DNA of 13,876 bases from Paracoccaceae bacterium (GCA_003565055.1 PXDM01000248.1:1-13876); one strand, 5' to 3'. Positions 1 through 8,027 are shown, counted from the stretch's first letter. Notes: generated by a model not told the origin, from the sequence alone. Translations and numbers: made by a program.

Positions 1-3000
1 CCGGAAATAGGCTGGCGCAAAGAGATAGGCGAGAGACCCCGAAAGCAGCACGCCCCCGGCGACGGCTGCCGCAAAAGGTGGCCAGAACAGCCCGCCCTGC
101 AGCATCAGCGGAAAGAAGCCGCCGAAGGTCGTGAGTGTGGTCGAAATGATATGGCGCGAGCCGTCGATCACCTCGCTTGCGATCGCGTCCGGGTCGCCAC
201 TCACTGCCCGGTCGTTCGCCTGCAAGGCCGTGAAAATGATGATCGAGGCATTCACCGACACGCCCACCGAACCGATGACTCCGATCAGCGCATTGATACC
301 AAACGGGAACCCCATCACGGCGACGGCCAGAAGCGAGAGGCCCGTTGACAGGCCCGCCACGATCAAGGTGCCGATGGTCAAGCGGAACGAGCGGAAAGTG
401 GCGACCAGCATCGCAAAGCCCAGCACGGCCAGAAGCGCAACCGAGGCCATCAATCCGGCAACAGTATTGTCGCGCTGCTCGTCCTCGCCGCCAGTATCGA
501 TCCGGTATCCGGGTGGCAGGGTGATATCAGCGGCGCGAATGGCGTCGCGGGCTTTGACGAAGAGCTCGGAAGGCATCACATCAGCACGCGGGAATACCCG
601 GATGAAGTTCATCCGTTCGCCGTTATAGCGGTAGATCAGGGTTTCTGTGATTTCCAGTTTGGGGGCCGCGAGGGATGACAGCGGAACAGTGCGCACTGCG
701 CCCGAGCCGTCCGGCCCCAGCGCAAGTGGAATGTCGCTGATCGCTTCAATATTGCCTTGCAGCGCCGCAGGGAATTGCACCCGCAGCGGCAGACGCTGGC
801 TACCCTCCACGATCTCGCCAGCCTGCACGCCTGACAAGCCCGCCCGGATTTGCCGCGCGATTGTGTCTTCGTTCAGACCGATGAGCCGGGACACTGTGGG
901 GTCGATGGCATAGCGCAACTGCGGCGCACCATCGGCAAGTCCGCCGCTGACCTGCGCGGCCTCGGGCAATGCGGCGATGGCCTGTTGAACCTCGCCGCCG
1001 ATGCGGCGCAATTCCGAAAGGTCATTGCCGTAGATCAGGAACGTGATCGGCGCGCCCACAGGCGGCCCCTGCGAAAGCGCCCCGACGCGGATCGCGGCTT
1101 CCGGAAAGGCTTCGGAGAGCTCGCTCTGGAGCGTGTTCAGAATGCGGCGGGCATCCTCAGCCGTGTCTGTCGTGATCATCCCTTGGGTGAAATTCGACGA
1201 TACCGTGCTGCCGCCGAGGATGTTGTAGAAAAAGGCAGGCGCTGTGCCCCCGACCACCCAATAGCTTTGCGCAATCCCCTCGATCTCGCGCAGGCGCGTG
1301 TCAAGCTGCTCCGCAAGATCAGCGCTGCGCGCGATATCTGCATGCACCGGCAGGGAGGCCGAAATGTAGAACTGGTTGCGGTCGGCCAGCGGGAAGAACT
1401 GCACCGGCAGTGTCGCCAGCGCCACGAACCCTGCAATGGGCAGGATGGCGGAAAGGACAAGACTGACAAGCGGTCTTTGCACCAGAAACTGCATGATCCC
1501 GAATGCACGACCGCGCCCGGACTGGCCACGTTCTTGCGGCACGCCCGGCAGCAGACGCGCAGCCAGTGGCGCGGTCACGGCCATGGCCAGCAGGAATGAC
1601 CAGAACAGCATGATCGAAACGGCAATCGCAATCGTGCGGATGAAGTCCCCGACATTGCCTTGCAGCAGGAAAATCGGGGCAAATGTCAGGATCGTGGTGA
1701 CTGTCGAGGCCGCGAGCGGCAGGAACAATCGACGCGCTGCATTCTGCGCCGCATCCGGGCGCGCCTCGCCCTCGGCCAAGCGGCGGCGCACGTTGTCCGT
1801 TGTTACGATGGCCGCATCGACGACCAGCCCCAGTGCCACGATGAGGCCGACGAGCGACATCTGGTGCAGGGGAATGTCAAAAAAGCGGAAACTCGCGAGG
1901 GTGGCGAAGCTGACAAGCGGCAGGATCATCCCGACAATGGCAGCCGCCCGCAAACCCAGCGTGATCAGCAGCACGACGAAGACAATCACGATGCCCAGGG
2001 CGAGGCTGCGGCCGAGATCGAACAGGCGTTCCATGGCATAGACGCTCTGATCGAAAACGATCTCGATGCGCAGCCCGTCGGGCAATTCGGCGTTGAGCCG
2101 ATCCATATCCTGACGCACGAATCGCATCCAGCGATCAATCTGCGCGCCGTCCTCGATCACAGCGGCAATGAGGATGGCGTTATTCCCCGATGAGCGCGCC
2201 AGAGTGTCGGGTGGTGTGCGTATCTCGCGCCGGATATCCGCAAGCTCGGCCAATCTCAGGGGCACCCCCCCAGTCGCAAGCGAGACCGGCACATCCCGCA
2301 GATCATCAAGGCTTTGCAAGGGGCGCGACATCTGCAGATCGGCGGCCAGACCGCCAGACCGCAACTCCCCGGCGAGCGCAGGCGTGTCATGTTGCTCAAC
2401 AGCTGACGCAACATGCTCGAGCGTCACGCCCATTGATGCGGCGTGGAAGGGATCGACACGGATCGCGATCTCTTCCTCAGGCTTGCCGTAGATCCTGACC
2501 GCGCGGGTGTTCGGCAGCGCGCGCAGCCGCGCCTCGACAGCTTCCGCGAAACGCGCGGCGACCGCCTCGGAGACCGAAGGAGTCGTCATTTCCACAGCGA
2601 TGACCGTGCTGTAGGCAGTGACGCCTGAGGTCTCCATCTGTGGCGGCGTAGCGGCTTCGGGCAGCATGGGCTGCGCGCGCTCCAACGCCCCGCGGATCTC
2701 CGTCCAGAGCCTCTCGACCCCGTCGGCTGACAGATCGTCACGCGCCGTCACGCCGATAATCGAAGTTCCGCGCACCGAGCTGCTGGAATAGATGTCGATC
2801 CCGGACAAGGTCTTGATCTGCGCCTCGATAACCGTGGAGACCTGCGCTTCGACCACCGCAGGCTCGGCCCCGGGGAGATAGGTGATAACGCTTGCATAGC
2901 GGTTGGTGATCGTCGGATCTTCCTGCCGTCCCAACGTCCAGAGCGCGGCAAGTCCGCCGATGACCAGCACCAGCAGCAAGACGATCAGAACCCGTGTTTC

Positions 3001-3024
3001 ACGAAAGAAAAACCCCGCGAGCAT
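1..3024 (-). CDS. RND-family efflux pump, inner-membrane permease (3' end cut by window)
   Basis: This is a proton-driven RND exporter of the AcrB/MexB/CusA superfamily, expected to sit in the inner membrane as a trimer and to work with the fusion protein just upstream. I read 1008 codons without a stop to the left edge; with a usual length of about 1020-1050, only the last few dozen residues should be missing. The ATG lies 3 nt after the fusion protein stop, so the two are co-transcribed. An N-terminal membrane segment (about residues 12-31) is followed by the typical RQEDPTITNRYA segment. The central membrane block carries GLVVDAAIV with Asp403 in TM4. A second periplasmic domain and a second membrane block follow, with GVSVNASII around Asn925. 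The Asp-Asp pair of AcrB (D407/D408) reads Asp-Ala here, and the AcrB Lys940 position reads Asn. The family is certain; the substrate (drug, metal or lipid) is not predictable. Confidence 0.93.
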   Translation of the reverse strand, partial: MLAGFFFRETRVLIVLLLVLVIGGLAALWTLGRQEDPTITNRYASVITYLPGAEPAVVEAQVSTVIEAQIKTLSGIDIYSSSSVRGTSIIGVTARDDLSADGVERLWTEIRGALERAQPMLPEAATPPQMETSGVTAYSTVIAVEMTTPSVSEAVAARFAEAVEARLRALPNTRAVRIYGKPEEEIAIRVDPFHAASMGVTLEHVASAVEQHDTPALAGELRSGGLAADLQMSRPLQSLDDLRDVPVSLATGGVPLRLAELADIRREIRTPPDTLARSSGNNAILIAAVIEDGAQIDRWMRFVRQDMDRLNAELPDGLRIEIVFDQSVYAMERLFDLGRSLALGIVIVFVVLLITLGLRAAAIVGMILPLVSFATLASFRFFDIPLHQMSLVGLIVALGLVVDAAIVTTDNVRRRLAEGEARPDAAQNAARRLFLPLAASTVTTILTFAPIFLLQGNVGDFIRTIAIAVSIMLFWSFLLAMAVTAPLAARLLPGVPQERGQSGRGRAFGIMQFLVQRPLVSLVLSAILPIAGFVALATLPVQFFPLADRNQFYISASLPVHADIARSADLAEQLDTRLREIEGIAQSYWVVGGTAPAFFYNILGGSTVSSNFTQGMITTDTAEDARRILNTLQSELSEAFPEAAIRVGALSQGPPVGAPITFLIYGNDLSELRRIGGEVQQAIAALPEAAQVSGGLADGAPQLRYAIDPTVSRLIGLNEDTIARQIRAGLSGVQAGEIVEGSQRLPLRVQFPAALQGNIEAISDIPLALGPDGSGAVRTVPLSSLAAPKLEITETLIYRYNGERMNFIRVFPRADVMPSELFVKARDAIRAADITLPPGYRIDTGGEDEQRDNTVAGLMASVALLAVLGFAMLVATFRSFRLTIGTLIVAGLSTGLSLLAVAVMGFPFGINALIGVIGSVGVSVNASIIIFTALQANDRAVSGDPDAIASEVIDGSRHIISTTLTTFGGFFPLMLQGGLFWPPFAAAVAGGVLLSGSLAYLFAPAYFR

Positions 3025-3027
3025 GAC

Positions 3028-4149
3028 CTAGTCCACCCGCACAGGCTGACCGGGCACAATCCGTTGCACCCCCGTCGCGATAATGCGTTGCCCGTCGCTG
3101 AAGTCGCCAGCAACAAAGGCCTGCCCGCCGCGCTGATGCAGCACATCCACGTCGAGCCGTCTGGCGATCATATCATCCGACAGCGCAAGCAGGGTCCAGG
3201 ACCCTTCGGCACTTGGCCGCAACGCGTCGAACGGCACCCAGGCGCCGCGCATCGGCACGCGCTCGCGTGCGCGCAGGCTCACACCGCGCCCGAACCCGCC
3301 GAGTGCGGCATCAGGCAGCAGGAAGACCGCATCGCGGGTGTTGGTGGCAGGCGTGATATCGCTGCGCAGCGAGAGCAGCTCGGCCACGAAACTCTCACCG
3401 TCGATCACGACCTCGAAATTGTCGAAGCGGCCCTGATCAAAGCCCATCGGCAGGCCAACGCGCACATGCACCGCGTCCGAGTGAAACAACTCGATGACGG
3501 GCTGACCCGCTGTCACCGCTTCATCAGGGGCAACTCTCACCGCGCCGACGGTGCCGTCCATGGGGGCGGTCAGCCGGGTATCGGCAAGCTGCATCTCCAG
3601 CCTTTGCAGATCGGTTTCAGCCTGCGCGAGACTGGATGTCAGATCCAGTTGACCCGCGCGCGCGCGGTCCAGAGTATTGGCGGCGACAGCGCCACGCTCC
3701 ACCAGGCGCGACAGGCGTGTGGTCTCGCTTTCAGCGATGCCCAACCGCTCTTGCAGACTGTTGACGCGCGCGGCCAGAGCTTGCCGCTCGACCTCCAACA
3801 TTCCGGTGCGTAGGGTCGCAATCAGGTCGCCCGCACGCAAGGTGTCGCCTTCGCGGATCGCAAGCGACTCGATTCGGCCTGCATGATCAAAGCCGATACT
3901 TGCCGATTGCCCTGCCTCCAGCCGTCCCAGAAACTGGCGGTCGAGCTCTATCTCTTCCAGAATCGATAGTGCCAATACCGCAACGCGCGGCAGGTTGTGC
4001 TGAGCCGTCAGGTCATGGCTCAAACCGTCTGCTTGACCCTCAGACTGGCCTGCCGTGGATGCCGTCAGGAAGCTTCCACCAGTCGATGCGAACACGATCG
4101 CAGCAGCAATAATTGCCAGGCCAATACTGTATGTCCGACGAGTTATCAC
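3028..4149 (-). CDS. RND efflux periplasmic adaptor (membrane fusion protein, HlyD/AcrA type)
   Basis: This is the periplasmic adaptor that would join the pump to an outer-membrane channel. From the start chosen here the protein has 373 residues. A short basic N-terminus (ITRRTYS) is followed by a hydrophobic segment at about residues 8-22, serving as anchor or signal; there is no lipobox cysteine. Then come a lipoyl/barrel-sandwich half, a long helical hairpin rich in Leu, Ala and Arg at about 119-190, the second lipoyl half opening with RLTAPMDGTVG near 193-203, and a beta-barrel and membrane-proximal domain. The start is the GTG at 4147-4149, because AAGAGAG precedes it by 8 nt. The frame stays open to a TTG at 4212, which has no ribosome binding site and would add 21 residues ahead of the membrane segment. 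No outer-membrane factor or regulator gene is visible next to it. Confidence 0.9.
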   Translation of the reverse strand: MITRRTYSIGLAIIAAAIVFASTGGSFLTASTAGQSEGQADGLSHDLTAQHNLPRVAVLALSILEEIELDRQFLGRLEAGQSASIGFDHAGRIESLAIREGDTLRAGDLIATLRTGMLEVERQALAARVNSLQERLGIAESETTRLSRLVERGAVAANTLDRARAGQLDLTSSLAQAETDLQRLEMQLADTRLTAPMDGTVGAVRVAPDEAVTAGQPVIELFHSDAVHVRVGLPMGFDQGRFDNFEVVIDGESFVAELLSLRSDITPATNTRDAVFLLPDAALGGFGRGVSLRARERVPMRGAWVPFDALRPSAEGSWTLLALSDDMIARRLDVDVLHQRGGQAFVAGDFSDGQRIIATGVQRIVPGQPVRVD

Positions 4150-4227
4150 CCCAGATACTCTCTTCAAGCGCGCGCAAAGCAGTGCATAGCGGCAAGGCTG
4201 CGTGTCATTCAATCAGGTGCTTCAGTA

Positions 4228-4239
4228 TTCAGCGCTGAA
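4228..4239. promoter_or_regulatory. 12-bp perfect palindrome upstream of efflux operon
   Basis: TTCAGCGCTGAA reads identically on both strands and lies 79 nt before the preferred GTG start of the adaptor gene. A further TTCAG half-site sits at 4221-4225. The size and place fit an operator for a dimeric regulator of the pump, but function is inference only. Confidence 0.3.
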
Positions 4240-4265
4240 CGTTTTTCATCGCATTGTTTCCATTA

Positions 4266-4285
4266 ATTGAACATTCTGTTTCAAT
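4266..4285. promoter_or_regulatory. Inverted repeat ATTGAA-N8-TTCAAT, candidate operator
   Basis: Two perfect 6-base arms flank an 8-base spacer. The site lies 7 nt downstream (leftward sense) of the -10-like TAATAT at 4293-4298, where a repressor could block transcription of the efflux genes. It shares the TTGAA/TTCAA core with the repeat at 4452-4474. Because the region is AT-rich, chance cannot be excluded. Confidence 0.3.
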
Positions 4286-4451
4286 AAGGGAAATATTAAG
4301 GCGAGACCCGGACGACGTGATTCTTCGCGTCAATTCCTTGGGCTGGCAATCGGCCTGAAGACCAGATGCCAGTCGATATTCGCACCTTTTTATTGTGTAA
4401 TAACAGCGCTTTCTGCGGCGGAATCGCCCTGATAGGGCCTTGCGCCGCGTT

Positions 4452-4474
4452 ATCTTGAAAGATGAATTCAAGAT
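4452..4474. promoter_or_regulatory. Inverted repeat ATCTTGAA-N7-TTCAAGAT, candidate operator
   Basis: Two perfect 8-base arms are separated by 7 bases (4460-4466). The leftward TATAAT at 4478-4483 ends 3 nt before it, so it would cover the transcription start. This is the strongest inverted repeat in the region. It lacks a T-run on either side, so it does not look like a terminator. TetR- or MarR-type regulators bind repeats of this kind; no such gene is visible in the window. Confidence 0.35.
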
Positions 4475-4477
4475 TAA

Positions 4478-4483
4478 ATTATA
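4478..4483 (-). promoter_or_regulatory. Consensus -10 element (TATAAT), leftward, candidate efflux promoter
   Basis: A perfect TATAAT on the minus strand, with no good -35 hexamer 16-18 nt upstream. If used, it would give a leader of about 320 nt before the adaptor GTG at 4149. Support is the consensus match and the adjoining inverted repeat; a promoter nearer the gene is also possible. Confidence 0.25.
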
Positions 4484-4635
4484 AGAGCCGAGTATTACCA
4501 AGTTTTATTCCCCACACCATGGACGGTGATACAGTCGGCGTAAACATCCGTAAAGGTCTAATCCGAGATCTCTCAAGTGGCGTAGGGGCTGACGTGAAGA
4601 TCGCCATAGACCATAAGATCGTTTCTCGGACTTAT

Positions 4636-6681
4636 TCAGAACGCCTGAACACGCTCCAAAACAGCCGCGCCAAAACGTGTGACGCGGGCCGCATCCATCC
4701 CTTTGATCCGCGCCAACGCGTCGATTGAGCCGGGGCGCGCTTCAGCAATCGCGCGCAAGGTCGCAGGTGGCAAGGTCAGGAGCTTGCCCGTCCCGTCAGA
4801 CCCGCGCTCCAGCCCGCGCGTGATCTCGAACAAGGCATCATAGAGCCCAGCCGTATCGCGCCCTGCAAGCTTTCGGCGCTGAGGGTGCTGCGCCTCGGGG
4901 GCGGCGCCGGTCACGACCTCCAGAAAAAGGGCGCCGTAGCGTTCCAGCTTCTTGCCACCAATGCCGGAAATCCGCGCCATCGCGTCCATAGTGTCGGGGC
5001 GCGTCTCGGCCATCTCGATCAATGTGCGGTCCGTGAAGATCACATAGGCGGGCACGCGCGCCTCTTCGGCCAAAGCGCGGCGCTTGGCCTTGAGCGCAGA
5101 AAGCAGCGGCGCGTCTTCGTCTGAGACCAGCGCACGGACCGCAGGCCCGTCTTTCGCCCGCGCGATGGTGTCTTCGCGCAGATGGATTTCCGCCTCCCCG
5201 CGCAGGATGGGGCGCGCGGCCTCGGTCATGCGCAAAGCGCCGTGACGCTCGGGGTCGGGACGGACGAGATCGCGCCCCATCATCTGCCGGAACACCGCCT
5301 GCCATTTGGCGCGGCTCAGATCGCGGCCTACTGCGAAAGTCGGCAAACTGTCATGACCGCGATCACGCACCTTGGCCGTTACATTGCCCGTCAGGATGTC
5401 AATCAGATGCCCCGCGCCGAAACTCTCGCCCGTGCGCAGCACCGCCGAGAGCGCCTTGCGCACAGGCGTGGTCGCGTTGAAGAGCTTGACCGGGCGGGCG
5501 CAGAGATCGCAGTTTCCGCAGGGCTCCGACGCCTCGCCGAAATAGGACAGGAGCACCTGACGGCGGCATTGCACAGCTTCGGCCAGCCCCAGAAGCGCGT
5601 TGAGCCGCGCATGATCGGCCTGTTTGCGCTCCAGCGGCGCCGGGCTTTCGTCGATCTGGGCACGCCGCAGACGAATATCATCGGGACCGAACAGCGTGAG
5701 CGTATCTGCGGGTGCCCCGTCGCGACCCGCCCGGCCGATTTCCTGATAATAGCTTTCGATGGATTTCGGCAGATCGGCATGCGCGACCCAACGGATATCG
5801 GGCTTGTCGACCCCCATTCCAAAGGCAATCGTCGCCACCACGATCAGATCATCCTCGCGCTGGAACAGCATCTCGACCATGCGCCGTTCATGGGCTTCCA
5901 TCCCGCCATGATAGGCGCGGGCATTGTGACCGGCCTCGCTCAAGGCCTGCGCGAGCGATTCCGTGCGCGCCCGTGTCGCGCAATAGATGATGCCGGACTG
6001 CCCTTTGCGTGCCGCCGCATAGGCCATCAACTGCTTGCGCGGGCTGTCTTTCACCGCGAAATTCAACGTGATGTTGGGCCGGTCAAAACCGCGCAGGAAA
6101 ATCTGCGGCGCGTCCCCATCAAACAGCCGCCGGATGATTTCCGCCCGCGTCTCGGCATCGGCGGTCGCAGTGAAAGCCGCGAGCGGCACGCGCAGCGCGC
6201 GCCGCAAATCGCCAAGGCGCAAGTAATCGGGGCGGAAATCATGCCCCCATTGGCTGACGCAATGCGCCTCATCCACGGCGATCAGCGTGCACTTCGCCCG
6301 CCGCAAAAGATCAATCGTCGCACTGCCCGCCAGCCGCTCGGGCGCGATATAGAGCAGCTTCAACTCCCCGCGCGACAGCGCGAGATAAACAGCCTCGGTC
6401 TCGGCCTCGGTATTGCCCGAAGTCAGCGCGCCCGCAGCGACACCAAGCTCCTGCAAGCCCCGCACCTGATCACGCATCAGCGCAATCAGTGGCGAGATCA
6501 CGACTGTCAGCCCCTCACGGCAGAGCGCAGGCAGTTGAAAACAGAGCGACTTTCCCCCGCCTGTGGGCATGATCGCAAGCGTGTCCTGCCCGGCCAGAAC
6601 GGCCTCCACGATCTCGGCCTGACCGGGGCGGAAGGCCGCGAAGCCAAAGACCTGCGACAGGATCGCTTCGGGCGCGGACAT
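4636..6681 (-). CDS. recQ: ATP-dependent DNA helicase RecQ
   Basis: RecQ is a 3'-5' superfamily 2 DNA helicase that unwinds duplex ends and joint molecules in RecF-type recombination and fork repair. The 681-residue protein shows the full set of parts. Walker A is TGGGKS with Lys44. The DEAH box is at 137-140, followed by the aromatic-rich loop SQWGHDFRPDY at 143-153. The second helicase core domain ends in QEIGRAGRDG (313-322). Zinc-binding cysteines are C372, C388, C391 and C394. A winged-helix RQC domain lies at about 405-500. Two HRDC-like domains follow, at about 518-592 and 610-681; E. coli RecQ (about 610 residues) has one. The ATG lies 4 nt after the stop of the YggT gene and has only a weak ribosome binding site, so coupling to that gene is likely. 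Confidence 0.97.
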   Translation of the reverse strand: MSAPEAILSQVFGFAAFRPGQAEIVEAVLAGQDTLAIMPTGGGKSLCFQLPALCREGLTVVISPLIALMRDQVRGLQELGVAAGALTSGNTEAETEAVYLALSRGELKLLYIAPERLAGSATIDLLRRAKCTLIAVDEAHCVSQWGHDFRPDYLRLGDLRRALRVPLAAFTATADAETRAEIIRRLFDGDAPQIFLRGFDRPNITLNFAVKDSPRKQLMAYAAARKGQSGIIYCATRARTESLAQALSEAGHNARAYHGGMEAHERRMVEMLFQREDDLIVVATIAFGMGVDKPDIRWVAHADLPKSIESYYQEIGRAGRDGAPADTLTLFGPDDIRLRRAQIDESPAPLERKQADHARLNALLGLAEAVQCRRQVLLSYFGEASEPCGNCDLCARPVKLFNATTPVRKALSAVLRTGESFGAGHLIDILTGNVTAKVRDRGHDSLPTFAVGRDLSRAKWQAVFRQMMGRDLVRPDPERHGALRMTEAARPILRGEAEIHLREDTIARAKDGPAVRALVSDEDAPLLSALKAKRRALAEEARVPAYVIFTDRTLIEMAETRPDTMDAMARISGIGGKKLERYGALFLEVVTGAAPEAQHPQRRKLAGRDTAGLYDALFEITRGLERGSDGTGKLLTLPPATLRAIAEARPGSIDALARIKGMDAARVTRFGAAVLERVQAF

Positions 6682-6685
6682 GGGC

Positions 6686-6973
6686 TCAGACGAACATCGC
6701 CATGTTGTTGATCAGGATGATCCGGATCGCATAAATCGCGATGAGCGCGATGAGCGGGGCGAGATCAATGCCTCCCATCGCGGGCAGGAACGCCCGAATG
6801 CGCTGATAGACCGGCTCAAGAAGGCGATTGAGCCCGTCCCAGATCGACGCCACTATCGGCGAGCTGAGCGAGATTACCTGAAAATTGATCAGCCAACTCA
6901 GAATGATATGCACGATGATGATCATCTGCGCCACATTCAACACCAGCAGGAAAATCTGAATCAGAGACAGCAT
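6686..6973 (-). CDS. YggT family integral membrane protein
   Basis: A 95-residue protein with two hydrophobic segments (about residues 2-28 and 70-92) around an amphipathic linker. The linker reads LEPVYQRIRAFLPAMGGID, the hallmark of the YggT family (Pfam YGGT). Members are small inner-membrane proteins of poorly known function, linked in some bacteria to osmotic or ion stress and to cell division or photosystem assembly; I assign no precise role. The ATG at 6971-6973 is preferred because AAGGAG lies 6 nt before it. A TTG further up (6991) would include that ribosome binding site in the coding region. The gene is first in a two-gene unit with recQ, and its upstream region is shared with the divergent yaaA. 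Confidence 0.88.
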   Translation of the reverse strand: MLSLIQIFLLVLNVAQMIIIVHIILSWLINFQVISLSSPIVASIWDGLNRLLEPVYQRIRAFLPAMGGIDLAPLIALIAIYAIRIILINNMAMFV

Positions 6974-7111
6974 CGCGCACTCCTTTGGCAACCAACGTTC
7001 TACCTAAGGGGCGCGCGCGCAAAGGGCAAGAAGCCCTGCGACAGTCGGGCACTGGACAATCGGGCGGCACGCAGTAGGTTTTGCACAGATCGCGAAAGAA
7101 AGACCCCGGAT
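6974..7111. promoter_or_regulatory. Divergent intergenic region between the yggT-family gene/recQ and yaaA
   Basis: Both transcription units must start in these 138 bases. For yaaA, a weak candidate is TGGACA (7053-7058) with TAGGTT (7075-7080), spacer 16. A 5-bp hairpin, AGGGC-AAGAA-GCCCT (7023-7037), lies between the two promoters. No OxyR-type motif was evident by eye, although yaaA is peroxide-induced in E. coli. Confidence 0.35.
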
Positions 7112-7900
7112 ATGCTCGTCGTCCTGTCCCCTGCCAAGAAGCTCGACTGGTCCGCACGTGGTGCTGAGCGCCCGCTGAGCAGTCCAGAGTTTCAGGACGA
7201 CGCCATAGCCTTGGCGCATGAAGCGCGTCAGATCGGGGCAGAGGGGCTGAAAAATCTGATGAAGATCAGCGACAAACTGGCGCAACTGAACCTTGAACGG
7301 TTCGAGAGCTTCGCGGAAGGGCCGAGCCCCGAGCAAACCCGCCCGGCGCTGCACGCATTCAATGGCGACACCTATACCGGGCTCAACGCGGCATCGCTCG
7401 ATGCCGACGCGCTCGATTGGGCCGAGGGGCATTTGCGCATCCTCTCGGGGCTGTACGGGCTGCTGCGGCCCTATGACGCCATGCAACCCTACCGGCTGGA
7501 AATGGGCAGTCGTCTGAAAACCGCGCGCGGGACGTCGCTCTACGCCTATTGGGGCGACCGGATTGCGCAAGGGCTCAATGAGACCGGCGCTGCGGCCGGG
7601 ACTGATCTGCTGGTGAATTGCGCCTCGACCGAATATTTCGGCGCTGTCGACCGCGCGGCGCTGCGCCTGCGTGTGATCACGCCCATGTTCAAGGAGAAAC
7701 GCGACGGCGAAGCCCCGAAAATCATCAGCTTCCACGCCAAGAAAGCCCGCGGCGCGATGGCCCGTTTCATTCTGGAACACCGCGTGACCGACCCGGCGGG
7801 TTTGCAGGATTTTGACACCGGGGGCTACCGCTATGCCCGTGAACTGTCCCAACCCGACGCGCCCGTCTTCCTGAGAGAAGCGCCCTCGGCGGCGTCTTGA
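7112..7900 (+). CDS. yaaA: YaaA family peroxide-stress protein (DUF328/UPF0246)
   Basis: The 262-residue product matches the YaaA family in length and in all its conserved blocks. These are VVLSPAKKLDW at 3-13, FNGDTYTGL at 83-91, LRILSGLYGLLRP at 108-120 followed by QPYRLEMGSRL at 125-135, LVNCASTEYF at 167-176, and FKEKRDG with KIISFHAKKARGAMARFI at 193-220. In E. coli YaaA is induced by hydrogen peroxide under OxyR control, lowers free intracellular iron and so limits Fenton damage to DNA; DNA binding has also been reported for the fold. It is cytoplasmic, with no signal peptide. The ATG at 7112 is chosen because the family signature begins at residue 3; the ribosome binding site is weak. 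The frame is open much further upstream, but that part is antisense to the YggT gene. Confidence 0.95.
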   Translation: MLVVLSPAKKLDWSARGAERPLSSPEFQDDAIALAHEARQIGAEGLKNLMKISDKLAQLNLERFESFAEGPSPEQTRPALHAFNGDTYTGLNAASLDADALDWAEGHLRILSGLYGLLRPYDAMQPYRLEMGSRLKTARGTSLYAYWGDRIAQGLNETGAAAGTDLLVNCASTEYFGAVDRAALRLRVITPMFKEKRDGEAPKIISFHAKKARGAMARFILEHRVTDPAGLQDFDTGGYRYARELSQPDAPVFLREAPSAAS

Positions 7901-8027
7901 TTTGGGGGTTTCCTTGTTGGAGTGCGTTCTGATCCAAGATGGAAAACAGGGGCGATCCCGAGCAGACAAAAACTGATCGATGCGCAATGCGCACGGACAG
8001 CGCCGTTGGTGCCGGCTCAGAAAGCGG

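Larger units (their letters stand above)
4150..4635. other. AT-richer gene-free control region between recQ and the efflux operon
   Basis: These 486 bases contain no coding frame I believe in. They are visibly richer in A and T than the flanking genes. They hold two inverted repeats with a TTGAA/TTCAA core, one 12-bp palindrome, and two leftward -10-like hexamers (TATAAT at 4478-4483 and TAATAT at 4293-4298, read on the minus strand). I see no strong intrinsic terminator after recQ. The likely role is transcriptional control of the efflux genes. A rightward open frame (4462-4728) runs antisense into the end of recQ, but nothing supports it as a gene. Confidence 0.6.

Noticed and set aside
4229..4501. 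Leftward 90-codon open frame in the efflux control region
   Set aside because: It begins with TTG, has a basic, unstructured translation with no family resemblance, and covers the inverted repeats and -10-like elements. A GGGGA lies before the TTG, so it is not fully excluded.
5182..6711. Long rightward open frame of 509 codons
   Set aside because: It lies wholly antisense to recQ, whose helicase motifs are complete. The translation is rich in Arg, His, Gln and Pro with no domain, typical of an antisense shadow in GC-rich DNA.
6680..7111. N-terminal extension of yaaA in the same open frame
   Set aside because: The family signature starts at residue 3 of the ATG at 7112. The extension is antisense to the YggT gene and has no family features.
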